NCBI GenBank assembly: GCA_015767395.1
Contig: JADWMI010000012.1
Span: 1 to 6,197, forward strand
Reading direction: 5' to 3'
DNA: 6,197 nucleotides
Source of the DNA: Bacteroidota bacterium
GTDB lineage: Bacteria; Bacteroidota; Bacteroidia; Flavobacteriales; Flavobacteriaceae
This document shows positions 1 to 6,197 of this stretch, piece by piece (the first letter of the stretch is position 1; each line of letters opens with the position of its first letter). The notes beneath the pieces are model-generated. The model was not told where the DNA came from and did no database searches. It saw only the letters and a list, made by a program, of their open reading frames with translations. The translations under genes were made by a program, and so were the position numbers.

Positions 1-257
1 GGCCCAATAGCATTGTTAAATTGTACTCTATGACCTAAATTTACTTGAACAACGCCATCATCATCTACCCAAGAAATTCTAAAAGTTAAAATTCGATCAG
101 GCTCTACTAGTCGCTCAATAATTTTGGCGGCTTCATATTGTGGGTTTTCATTGTAAATTGTTTCAATAGATTCTAAAACTTCATGAACAGCTTGTAAATA
201 TTCCTTCTCTCCAGGATGCTTTGTCTCTAAATTTGTTAATATTTCTTTTACATTCAT
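1..257 (-). CDS. gdhA: Glutamate dehydrogenase, N-terminal fragment cut by window edge (second paralogue)
   Basis: This is the 5' end of a hexameric glutamate dehydrogenase, which converts 2-oxoglutarate, ammonium and NAD(P)H to glutamate in the cytoplasm. The 85 visible codons begin MNVKEILTNLETKHPGEKEY and contain LQAVHEV, RLVEPDRIL, FRISWVDDDG and end in NNAIG, just before the expected PYKGG substrate-binding block. Ungapped alignment with the complete dehydrogenase at 3582-4925 gives 33 identities in 70 positions, so this is a clear paralogue and not a recent duplicate. The NLGHRVQFNNAIG stretch resembles the Bacteroides-type GdhA (NMGYRVQ..NNAIG, from memory) more than the E. coli type (NRAWRVQFSSAIG). 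The start is the only in-frame ATG fitting the family N-terminus. The reading frame is open to the edge, so the truncation is due to the window. Cofactor preference cannot be judged because the Rossmann domain lies outside. Confidence 0.93.
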   Translation of the reverse strand, partial: MNVKEILTNLETKHPGEKEYLQAVHEVLESIETIYNENPQYEAAKIIERLVEPDRILTFRISWVDDDGVVQVNLGHRVQFNNAIG

Positions 258-297
258 TGCGGTATAAATTATGAGTGATTATTAATTAAATCGTATA

Positions 298-328
298 CAA
301 AATTACTGATATTAAATTTGATTGTCAA
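298..328 (-). promoter_or_regulatory. Candidate Bacteroidota-type promoter of the partial glutamate dehydrogenase gene
   Basis: On the minus strand, TAATTTTG (305 down to 298) matches the Bacteroidota -7 consensus TAnnTTTG exactly. TTGACAAT begins at 328, giving a TTG -33 element with 20 bases between the two. Transcription would start near position 290, leaving an untranslated leader of about 35 bases before the ATG at 257. The match is good, but such motifs arise by chance in AT-rich DNA. Confidence 0.6.
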
Positions 329-394
329 TTAAAAATACTGGGTATTTTTTCATAATTAACAATTATTTTCTATTATTTTATTAAATTCAAATTT

Positions 395-415
395 AAGACC
401 TGTTTTAATGGTCTT
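395..415 (-). terminator. Hairpin 3' of the receiver/PPDK-N gene, possible terminator
   Basis: AAGACC (395-400) and GGTCTT (410-415) form a perfect six-base-pair stem with a nine-base loop. The hairpin begins about 10 bases past the stop codon of the 1009-residue gene. On the minus strand it is followed by AAATTTGAATTT, a broken U-tract, so termination in that direction may be weak. The cleaner T-run (TTTTATT) lies on the plus-strand side, where no gene ends. Confidence 0.45.
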
Positions 416-425
416 TTATTACTTA

Positions 426-3400
426 TTACATAAACCCTTCAGGAGGTAATTCATCATTAATATCTTCTATTGAATTAGAGTTCTCTAAATCAAACCCTTC
501 TTTAAATACAGCTGCTTTATTTTTTTTACCATCAATAATAGCCAATAATGGGGTTTTAAAATTGATGTGCCGAACAAATTCGTCTTCATATACTGCCTCT
601 TGTTTATTTAAAAAGTCCAAATCAAACAAACCATCATTTATAAATGGGTTTATAGTTAAATAACCAACTTTGAATGACGTTAAATTTTGAAAAAAGTGGG
701 TTCCCTGACTTGGGTCAATTCTAAAATCATTTAAGCCAGATTCTACAATTATTTTAGCCGCTGAAATTTGAGACCAAACCACGGGTACACCTAACCAAGG
801 ATCGCTTGATCCCCATCTGCCTGGACCTACTAAAATATAGTTTTTATCTAAATCAATGAATTTTTTATTCATTTGCTCAACTGCTGTAGCTATTTCTCTT
901 GTCTTTGCGGGATTAAATGTTTCTGGTTTTACATATACAAAATCGTACAAATTCTCATATTTTCCGTTTCCTAATGCCGATTCACTGTAAATAATAGTAT
1001 CAGAAATATCAATATTATTAGGTAACTCACCTACTGTCTCTAAACTTTCAACTATTGGTCTAATTTGTAAAAAACTAAATTCTTTTCTACTTCCAGCTGG
1101 AACATCAAGATTAACGGCAAACTCAATTTCTATTGGGTTCCGCATTTCTCGCTGCCCTACTTTCAATAATTCCTGTAAAATTTCTGGTAAAGGAAATGTG
1201 TTATATTTCAAAATGTTATCAAATGTAATTACGCGAATACCTTTTTGCATTACACCGGGTCTAATGGTATTATTTTGTAAATCGTATGTAGAAGCCACAA
1301 ATTTTAACGATCCATGATTTTCAGCTTTTCTAATGGTAATCTTCTTTTTATTTATGGATTGGTTAGTTGAAGCTGCATAACTATCTGGATTGATATCTAA
1401 ACCGTAAAGATATTTTTGGGTATCTCTTTGTGATGAACCTGGTGATGACAATTGCAGTACTTTTTTAGGATGAAAAGGCGAAAAACGCAGTACTTGTCCG
1501 CCACCAACAACAATTTCACCCAGTCCTAATGCAATATTTGCAATTCCCTCTTGTGGTAATTCACTACCAATTGGATAAAAATTTATAGACCTTGCAACTC
1601 CAGAAATGTTCGGATAATACACGTCCTCATATTGTTTTCCAATTACTTCTTGCAAAATTACCGCCATTTTACTTTCTTCAATTGTATGTGACGTCGCTTT
1701 TAAATACGTTTTACTGTTTACAAAAAAAGCCGAAGCCATTACAGATTTAATGGCGTTACAAACCATTTCCAACATTCTATCCGGTTCCGCATTGGGCAAC
1801 ATATAGGTTGCAAAAACACCTGCAAATGGTTGATAATGTGAGTCTTCTAAAACGCTTGATGAGCGCACTGCAAGCGGTGATTTATTAATTTTTACAAAGG
1901 CCTCAATATCTTCAACAACCCAGTCTGGGAGTGGTTTAGAAATAAATTTATCTAATATCTCATCATCATTATCGCAGTTGGCGACAAACCTAATAAGCTT
2001 ATGTTCTTCCATAAATTCATCAAAAACATCGGTACTTAAAACCACCGTTCTTGGTATGGAAATTAAAACGTTGTCAAATTTTTTAAATAATTTATTTCGC
2101 TTTAAAAATGAGTCTATAAAAGCCAATCCTCTCCCTTTTCCTCCTAGTGCACCATCACCAATACGGGCAAAACCTAAATACTCATCGTATTTGTTTTTAT
2201 TGAATTTTGAAATAACGCCTCTAGATCTATAAACTCTATAAACTTTTATTGCATTTATTAAGAACTCTCTTGCTTCATCAACATCTTCAAAATCTTCATA
2301 TTCAATATTACTGAATAAATTTGCCAACGGGAAAAGTGCTCTCGATTTCAGCCATTTTGAATATTGACTGCGTTTGGCATGATACATTATAGAATCGTCT
2401 GAAACAGTATAAAGTGCTTTTTGAAATGCCGTAAGATCTTTTACTGAAGTTAATACCTCCATTTTAATTGGATCCCAGAATTCAAAATCTCCAAATGAAA
2501 AGTATTGATTGATATAAACCTTAATTTCTTCTTCTAAAGTTTCTGAATGCTTGTATAAAAACTTTCCTTTTAGCTCTAATGCGAATTTTCCGTTATTATC
2601 GTCAGAAGATTGAATTAAAACAGGGAAATATCGTTTGTAACTTCTAATATATTTTAGCAATTCAAAACCTGCTTTTGAGTCACGTTTTCCCCCTTTAAAA
2701 TATGAAACATCAGAAATAACCCCTAAAAGATTGTTTTTATATTTTTCAAATAGATCTTTTCCATCTTCAAAATTAGTGGCTAACAAAATTTTAGGACGCC
2801 CTCTCATCAACATCATTCTTCTATGCTCATTTAAACCTTCAGACATAAATGAGTCTGATTGTTTTAAAATAATTTTATAAATAACCGGCAAATATCTCGA
2901 ATAAAAACGCAAGGAATCTTCAACCAATAAAATGGCTTTTACGCCAATTTTATTAATATCATGCGCAGCATTCATTCTATCTTCAGCCAATTTAATAATG
3001 GCTAAAAAAATATCAACATTTCCGTTCCAATGGAAAACAAAATCTATAATACCTGTATTTTCCCGCTCTAACTTTTTTCTCAATTCAGCCGAATAATGAC
3101 TTATTGCAGCAATAGGAACATCAGGAAAAGATTCTTTAATTAATTTTGAAGTTTCAAAAGCTTTATAATTACCTATATCAAGCCAGGTTATCACCAAATC
3201 TATTTTATCAGATTCTAACATAACTACCGCTCTTTTGGCAGAATTAGCATGAATAAAACTCGGTGGATATCTTAAATTTAATGATGTATATTCATAAAAA
3301 ATGCGTTCATCAATCCTACCATCTTCTTCAAGCATATAATAATCGTAGTTTGAACAAACAATTAAAACCTTGTTTATTCTAGTCTGCATTAACTTGTTAA

Positions 3401-3455
3401 ATGCAACTTCTTCAAATTCATGCTTTCTTAAATCAGGTAGTAATTTCTTAGTCAT
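426..3455 (-). CDS. Double receiver-like / PPDK-N ATP-grasp hybrid protein of unknown function
   Basis: A 1009-residue, probably cytoplasmic protein with no signal peptide or membrane segment. Residues 28-160 form a receiver-like fold whose phosphoacceptor position appears to be W91 (DLVITWLDIG). Residues 172-320 form a second receiver that keeps the expected acidic pair E179/D180, phosphoacceptor D249, S283/S284 and K302. A helical linker (330-425) leads into a PPDK/PEP-synthase-type ATP-grasp domain (about 428-805): GALGGKGRGLAF near 435-446, VRSSSVLED at 530-538, FAGVF at 544-548, GLGEIVVGGG at 644-653, E776/E778 and QIRP at 797-800. These suggest an intact ATP site. The phosphohistidine swivelling domain (GGxTSHAA-type motif) and the PEP/pyruvate barrel are absent. 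Instead residues 806-1009 form an unassigned domain with GPGRWGSSDPWLG (877-889) and SQGTHFFQNLTS (916-927). It is therefore unlikely to be a PEP synthase despite the usual annotation. I recall similar N-termini (LEEDGR, LNLRYPP) in Bacteroidota homologues, which supports this start. The substrate is unknown. It lies between two glutamate dehydrogenase genes. Confidence 0.9.
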   Translation of the reverse strand: MTKKLLPDLRKHEFEEVAFNKLMQTRINKVLIVCSNYDYYMLEEDGRIDERIFYEYTSLNLRYPPSFIHANSAKRAVVMLESDKIDLVITWLDIGNYKAFETSKLIKESFPDVPIAAISHYSAELRKKLERENTGIIDFVFHWNGNVDIFLAIIKLAEDRMNAAHDINKIGVKAILLVEDSLRFYSRYLPVIYKIILKQSDSFMSEGLNEHRRMMLMRGRPKILLATNFEDGKDLFEKYKNNLLGVISDVSYFKGGKRDSKAGFELLKYIRSYKRYFPVLIQSSDDNNGKFALELKGKFLYKHSETLEEEIKVYINQYFSFGDFEFWDPIKMEVLTSVKDLTAFQKALYTVSDDSIMYHAKRSQYSKWLKSRALFPLANLFSNIEYEDFEDVDEAREFLINAIKVYRVYRSRGVISKFNKNKYDEYLGFARIGDGALGGKGRGLAFIDSFLKRNKLFKKFDNVLISIPRTVVLSTDVFDEFMEEHKLIRFVANCDNDDEILDKFISKPLPDWVVEDIEAFVKINKSPLAVRSSSVLEDSHYQPFAGVFATYMLPNAEPDRMLEMVCNAIKSVMASAFFVNSKTYLKATSHTIEESKMAVILQEVIGKQYEDVYYPNISGVARSINFYPIGSELPQEGIANIALGLGEIVVGGGQVLRFSPFHPKKVLQLSSPGSSQRDTQKYLYGLDINPDSYAASTNQSINKKKITIRKAENHGSLKFVASTYDLQNNTIRPGVMQKGIRVITFDNILKYNTFPLPEILQELLKVGQREMRNPIEIEFAVNLDVPAGSRKEFSFLQIRPIVESLETVGELPNNIDISDTIIYSESALGNGKYENLYDFVYVKPETFNPAKTREIATAVEQMNKKFIDLDKNYILVGPGRWGSSDPWLGVPVVWSQISAAKIIVESGLNDFRIDPSQGTHFFQNLTSFKVGYLTINPFINDGLFDLDFLNKQEAVYEDEFVRHINFKTPLLAIIDGKKNKAAVFKEGFDLENSNSIEDINDELPPEGFM

Positions 3456-3525
3456 TCTTAAGTACTTCTTTTTGTTTGTTCAAGATATAAATTTAGTTTA
3501 TTTATTTCAACTTATTTCATCCAAT

Positions 3526-3555
3526 AAAAAAAGGGGCGCCAACATTTAGCTCCCC
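3526..3555 (-). terminator. Intrinsic terminator of gdhA
   Basis: Read on the minus strand, GGGGAGC, a nine-base loop (TAAATGTTG), then GCGCCCC is followed at once by seven T residues. The stem has six pairs and one internal A/C mismatch. It begins 26 bases after the gdhA stop codon and is the most GC-rich patch in the surrounding intergenic DNA. It should separate gdhA from the downstream receiver/PPDK-N gene, although read-through is possible. Confidence 0.85.
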
Positions 3556-3581
3556 AATTTAAGTGTAATTAAATTTCAAAA

Positions 3582-4925
3582 TTAAACAACTCCTTGTGCT
3601 AACATTGCATCTGCAACTTTAACAAAACCAGCTATATTAGCTCCTCTAACGTAATCTATATATCCATTTTCGTTGTTTCCATATTTAATACATGATTTAT
3701 GGATATTGGCCATAATTTTTTGAAGTCTTTCATCAACCTCTTCACGTGACCAAAGGATACGTAACGAATTTTGACTCATTTCTAAACCTGAAGTTGCAAC
3801 ACCTCCTGCATTTGAAGCTTTTCCTGGAGCATATAATATTCGTGCCTGTTGAAATGCTTCAACAGCTTTAGGTTCTGAAGGCATATTTGCGCCTTCACTA
3901 ATAACAAAACAACCATTTTTTAATAAGGTTTTTGCATCACTTTCATTTACTTCGTTTTGTGTAGCACATGGCAAGGCAACTTCACATTTTACTCCCCATG
4001 GACGCTTTCCTTTAACAAATTTAGCTTTAGGATATTTTTTTACATATGCTTCTATTCTGCCTCTAACTTCATTTTTAAGGTTCATTACAAAAGCCAGTTT
4101 ATCCTGGTCAATACCATCAGCATCATAAATATACCCTGATGAATCTGATAATGTAACTACTTTAGCCCCTAATTGTATCGCTTTTTCACAGGCATACTGT
4201 GCAACGTTCCCTGATCCAGAAATGGTAACGGTTTTCCCAGCTATTTTCTCACCTCTTGTTTCTAACATACTTTGTGCAAAATAAACAGTACCATAACCTG
4301 TGGCTTCAGGACGAATAAGCGATCCACCCCAGGACATTCCCTTACCTGTTAATACACCTGTAAATTCGTTTTGTAATTTTTTATACATACCAAACAAATA
4401 ACCTATTTCTCTTCCTCCAACGCCAATATCTCCTGCAGGAATATCTCTATTTGCACCAATATGTCGGAATAATTCACTCATAAAACTTTGACAAAAACGC
4501 ATAATTTCAACATCCGATTTCCCTTTTGGATCAAAATCAGACCCTCCTTTACCTCCACCCATTGGCAAGGTTGTTAAGGCATTTTTAAAAACTTGTTCAA
4601 ATGCTAAAAATTTAAGAATACTTAAATTAACCGTTGGATGAAAACGCAAACCGCCTTTGTATGGTCCAATTGCTGAATTCATTTCAATTCTAAAACCTCT
4701 ATTTACGGCTATTTCACCTGCATCATTAATCCATGGAACCCTGAACATCAACACTCTTTCAGGCTCAACCATTCTTAACAAAATGTTTTTACCATAATAA
4801 ATTTCATTCTCTACAATATAAGGAATAACTGTTTCAGCTACCTCTTGTACTGCTTGCAAAAATTCGGACTCATGACGGTTGCGAATTTTTACTAAATCCA
4901 TAAACTCTTTAATTTTTGATTCCAT
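3582..4925 (-). CDS. gdhA: Glutamate dehydrogenase (probably NADP-specific), complete
   Basis: A cytoplasmic homohexameric enzyme that reductively aminates 2-oxoglutarate to glutamate. The 447-residue protein aligns with E. coli GdhA (447 residues) throughout. In ATG-start numbering it keeps substrate lysines K90 (PYKGGLRFHP) and K114, catalytic K126 in the family signature LPMGGGKGGSDFDP, and D166 (PAGDIGVGGRE). The Rossmann motif GSGNVA is at 237-242, followed by SDSSG (260-264) and a lysine at 284. I recall equivalents of these last residues contacting the NADP phosphate in E. coli, so an NADP-linked, biosynthetic role is inferred. The C-terminus ANIAGFVKVADAMLAQGV is nearly identical to E. 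coli. A TTG codon at 4931 extends the frame by two residues, but the ATG at 4925 is preferred because it matches family length and needs no rare start. There is no Shine-Dalgarno. It has its own promoter candidate (4968-4999) and terminator (3526-3555), so it is probably monocistronic, and it is divergent from pheS. Confidence 0.97.
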   Translation of the reverse strand: MESKIKEFMDLVKIRNRHESEFLQAVQEVAETVIPYIVENEIYYGKNILLRMVEPERVLMFRVPWINDAGEIAVNRGFRIEMNSAIGPYKGGLRFHPTVNLSILKFLAFEQVFKNALTTLPMGGGKGGSDFDPKGKSDVEIMRFCQSFMSELFRHIGANRDIPAGDIGVGGREIGYLFGMYKKLQNEFTGVLTGKGMSWGGSLIRPEATGYGTVYFAQSMLETRGEKIAGKTVTISGSGNVAQYACEKAIQLGAKVVTLSDSSGYIYDADGIDQDKLAFVMNLKNEVRGRIEAYVKKYPKAKFVKGKRPWGVKCEVALPCATQNEVNESDAKTLLKNGCFVISEGANMPSEPKAVEAFQQARILYAPGKASNAGGVATSGLEMSQNSLRILWSREEVDERLQKIMANIHKSCIKYGNNENGYIDYVRGANIAGFVKVADAMLAQGVV

Positions 4926-4967
4926 AATCAATGATGTATTATATTATGTTTTATATAATTTACTACA

Positions 4968-4999
4968 CAAATATACTTAATATTTATATTATTCTCAAA
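4968..4999 (-). promoter_or_regulatory. Candidate Bacteroidota-type promoter of gdhA
   Basis: On the minus strand, TATATTTG (4975 down to 4968) is an exact TAnnTTTG -7 element, and TTTG (4999 down to 4996) is an exact -33 element, 20 bases upstream. Transcription would start near 4960, giving a leader of about 35 bases before the ATG at 4925. This is the best two-box match in the window. Confidence 0.7.
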
Positions 5000-5015
5000 A
5001 ACAAATCAATTATTC

Positions 5016-5049
5016 ACGAAACTAATTTCGTTAACTAAAACGTTTTCGT
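5016..5049. repeat. Cluster of ACGAAA/TTTCGT boxes and a palindrome upstream of gdhA
   Basis: ACGAAA (5016-5021) and TTTCGT (5026-5031) make a perfect six-base inverted repeat with a four-base spacer. A further TTTCGT lies at 5044-5049, 18 bases from the previous copy, and the perfect palindrome AAAACGTTTT spans 5037-5046. GTTAAC at 5030-5035 is also palindromic. The cluster begins 17 bases upstream of the gdhA -33 element, a position suited to an activator or other regulator of gdhA. Its role is inferred from position and symmetry only. Confidence 0.45.
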
Positions 5050-5055
5050 AATTCC

Positions 5056-5077
5056 CAAATAATGAACCGTTTATTTG
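5056..5077. repeat. Inverted repeat CAAATAA-N8-TTATTTG in the divergent intergenic region
   Basis: CAAATAA (5056-5062) and TTATTTG (5071-5077) are perfect seven-base inverted arms around an eight-base spacer. It lies between the ACGAAA box cluster and the pheS promoter, about 83 bases upstream of the pheS -7 element. It could be a protein-binding site, but AT-rich arms of this length are only modestly unexpected. Confidence 0.3.
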
Positions 5078-5159
5078 TAATCAAAAATATGGATTTTGTC
5101 AAAAACAAAGAATAAAATTTCCTGCCTTCAGTTAGGCTAAAAAACAAAATAAAATTGTG

Positions 5160-5167
5160 TAAATTTG
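5160..5167 (+). promoter_or_regulatory. -7 element of the pheS promoter
   Basis: TAAATTTG is an exact match to the Bacteroidota TAnnTTTG element and lies 20 bases before the pheS ATG, so the leader would be only about 12-15 bases. No convincing -33 box is present. The nearest candidate is TTAG at 5132-5135, 24 bases upstream, which is long spacing and an imperfect match. The short leader leaves no room for a tRNA-sensing attenuator. Confidence 0.6.
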
Positions 5168-5187
5168 CACACTAATTTTATAGAAAA

Positions 5188-6197
5188 ATGTTAGATAAAG
5201 TAAAAGAATTGATTGGAGAAGTTTCCGCTTTTAATGAAACTACCAAAGATGAAATTGAAACTTTTAGAATTAAATTTTTAAGTAAAAAAGGTTTGCTTAA
5301 CGATTTATTTAATGAATTTAAAAATGTTGCTCCTGCTGAAAGAAAAGAATTTGGACAAGCTTTAAATACACTTAAAAACTTAGCACAAGACAAAGTAAAT
5401 CAGTTAAAAGATGTGCTAGAAAATGCTACTGAACAAAAAGGTAGCTATGGAGATTTAACTAGACCACAAGAACCTATTGATTTGGGTTCTCGTCATCCAA
5501 TTTCATTGGTTAGAAATAAAATTATCGACGTGTTTTCTCGCATCGGATTTACCGTTTCAGAAGGACCAGAAATTGAAGATGACTGGCACAATTTTACAGC
5601 TTTAAACTTACCCGAATACCATCCGGCACGTGATATGCAGGATACTTTCTTTATTGAAACCAATCCAGATCTTTTATTGAGAACACATACTTCAAGTGTG
5701 CAGGTACGTTATATGGAAAACCACAAACCGCCTATTAGAACCATTTCTCCAGGTCGTGTTTTTAGAAACGAAGATATTTCGGCACGTGCGCATTGTATTT
5801 TTCATCAAGTTGAAGGTTTGTATATTGATACCGATGTTTCTTTTGCGGATTTAAAGCAAACTTTATTGTATTTCACCAAAGAAATGTTCGGAAAATCTAA
5901 AATCCGTTTGCGTCCTTCTTATTTTCCTTTTACCGAGCCAAGTGCTGAAGTAGATATTTATTGGGGATTGGAAACCGAAACCGATTATAAAATAACCAAA
6001 GGAACTGGTTGGTTAGAAATTATGGGTTGTGGTATGGTTGATCCAAACGTACTTAAAAACGCCAATATAGATCCTGAAATTTACTCAGGTTATGCTTTTG
6101 GAATGGGTATTGAGCGTATTGCAATGTTGTTATATCAAATACCAGATATTAGAATGTTTTATGAAAACGATGTACGTTTCTTAGAGCAATTTAAATC
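5188..6197 (+). CDS. pheS: Phenylalanyl-tRNA synthetase alpha subunit, missing only the last few residues
   Basis: PheS is the catalytic subunit of the cytoplasmic alpha2beta2 enzyme that charges tRNA-Phe with phenylalanine. Of a usual length near 340, 336 codons are visible, and the window stops just after NDVRFLEQFK, which is the family C-terminus. Residues 1-90 are the helical tRNA-binding N-terminal arm. The class II core follows: GPEIEDDWHNF (126-136), LLRTHTSSVQ (163-172), motif 2 GRVFRNEDI with FHQVEG (189-210), RPSYFPFTEPSAEVD (242-256), and motif 3 GYAFGMGIERIAML (301-314). A303 matches the E. coli alanine (A294) that sets amino-acid specificity. The motif 2 loop reads ISARAHCIFHQ, as I recall in other Bacteroidota. 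Where Bacteroides PheS has a four-cysteine knuckle, this one has a cysteine-free stretch of equal length (256-275). The ATG is preceded by an A-rich leader and no Shine-Dalgarno. It is divergent from gdhA. Confidence 0.97.
   Translation, partial: MLDKVKELIGEVSAFNETTKDEIETFRIKFLSKKGLLNDLFNEFKNVAPAERKEFGQALNTLKNLAQDKVNQLKDVLENATEQKGSYGDLTRPQEPIDLGSRHPISLVRNKIIDVFSRIGFTVSEGPEIEDDWHNFTALNLPEYHPARDMQDTFFIETNPDLLLRTHTSSVQVRYMENHKPPIRTISPGRVFRNEDISARAHCIFHQVEGLYIDTDVSFADLKQTLLYFTKEMFGKSKIRLRPSYFPFTEPSAEVDIYWGLETETDYKITKGTGWLEIMGCGMVDPNVLKNANIDPEIYSGYAFGMGIERIAMLLYQIPDIRMFYENDVRFLEQFK

Noticed and set aside
1978..2232. 84-codon open frame on the plus strand
   Set aside because: It lies wholly inside, and antisense to, the ATP-grasp-encoding part of the 1009-residue gene, and its translation resembles no protein family I know.
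426..3455. Annotation as phosphoenolpyruvate synthase (ppsA)
   Set aside because: Only the ATP-grasp domain matches; the phosphohistidine motif and PEP/pyruvate-binding barrel are absent and receiver domains occupy the N-terminus.
3481..3510. Possible promoter of the receiver/PPDK-N gene (minus-strand TATATCTTG with TTG 18 bases upstream)
   Set aside because: The -7 match is imperfect (TCTTG for TTTG) and the -33 is only three bases. A promoter is expected between the gdhA terminator and the start at 3455, but this one is too weak to annotate.
3957..4139. 60-codon open frame on the plus strand
   Set aside because: It is antisense to the conserved gdhA coding sequence and its aromatic-rich product looks like a chance translation.
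5082..5109. Second, distal gdhA promoter candidate (minus-strand TATTTTTG at 5089-5082 with TTTG at 5109-5106)
   Set aside because: The spacing is only 16 bases, it would place a start over 150 bases from gdhA, and a better-spaced match lies closer.
5124..5137. Small hairpin GCCT-TCAGTT-AGGC upstream of pheS, as a possible attenuator
   Set aside because: It has a four-base stem and lies upstream of the pheS -7 element, so it would not be in the transcript.
5178..5393. 71-codon open frame on the minus strand
   Set aside because: It is antisense to the start of pheS, which is clearly the real gene, and has no recognisable features.

Overview
The window looks like chromosomal DNA from a member of the Bacteroidota, most likely Flavobacteriaceae. 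It is AT-rich, has no good Shine-Dalgarno sites, and shows promoter-like elements of the Bacteroidota form (TTTG or TTG about 20 bases upstream of TAnnTTTG). The proteins also fit: an all-bacterial PheS of Bacteroidota flavour, two hexameric glutamate dehydrogenases, and a large receiver/PPDK-N hybrid of a type I recall from this phylum. I see no mobile element, CRISPR array, tRNA or rRNA.

Layout from left to right. Positions 1-257 (minus) hold the first 85 codons of a glutamate dehydrogenase that runs off the left edge, with a good promoter candidate at 298-328. Positions 426-3455 (minus) encode a 1009-residue protein: two tandem receiver-like domains, a helical linker, a pyruvate-phosphate-dikinase-type ATP-grasp domain, and a C-terminal domain I cannot assign. 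A hairpin at 395-415 follows it. Positions 3582-4925 (minus) hold a complete E. coli-like glutamate dehydrogenase, ended by a clear intrinsic terminator at 3526-3555. A 262-base divergent intergenic region (4926-5187) carries a gdhA promoter candidate, two inverted-repeat clusters and a pheS promoter element. Positions 5188-6197 (plus) encode phenylalanyl-tRNA synthetase alpha subunit, complete but for the last few residues.

The three minus-strand genes are co-directional, but the gdhA terminator and the promoter candidate before the partial gene suggest mostly separate transcription units. Both dehydrogenases interconvert 2-oxoglutarate plus ammonium and glutamate, and they belong to different subtypes. 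The gene between them has the ATP-binding part of a PEP-synthase-like enzyme but lacks the phosphohistidine and PEP/pyruvate domains, so the usual label 'phosphoenolpyruvate synthase' would be wrong. A role in signalling at the carbon/nitrogen junction is an inference from context only. PheS appears to be an unrelated housekeeping neighbour.
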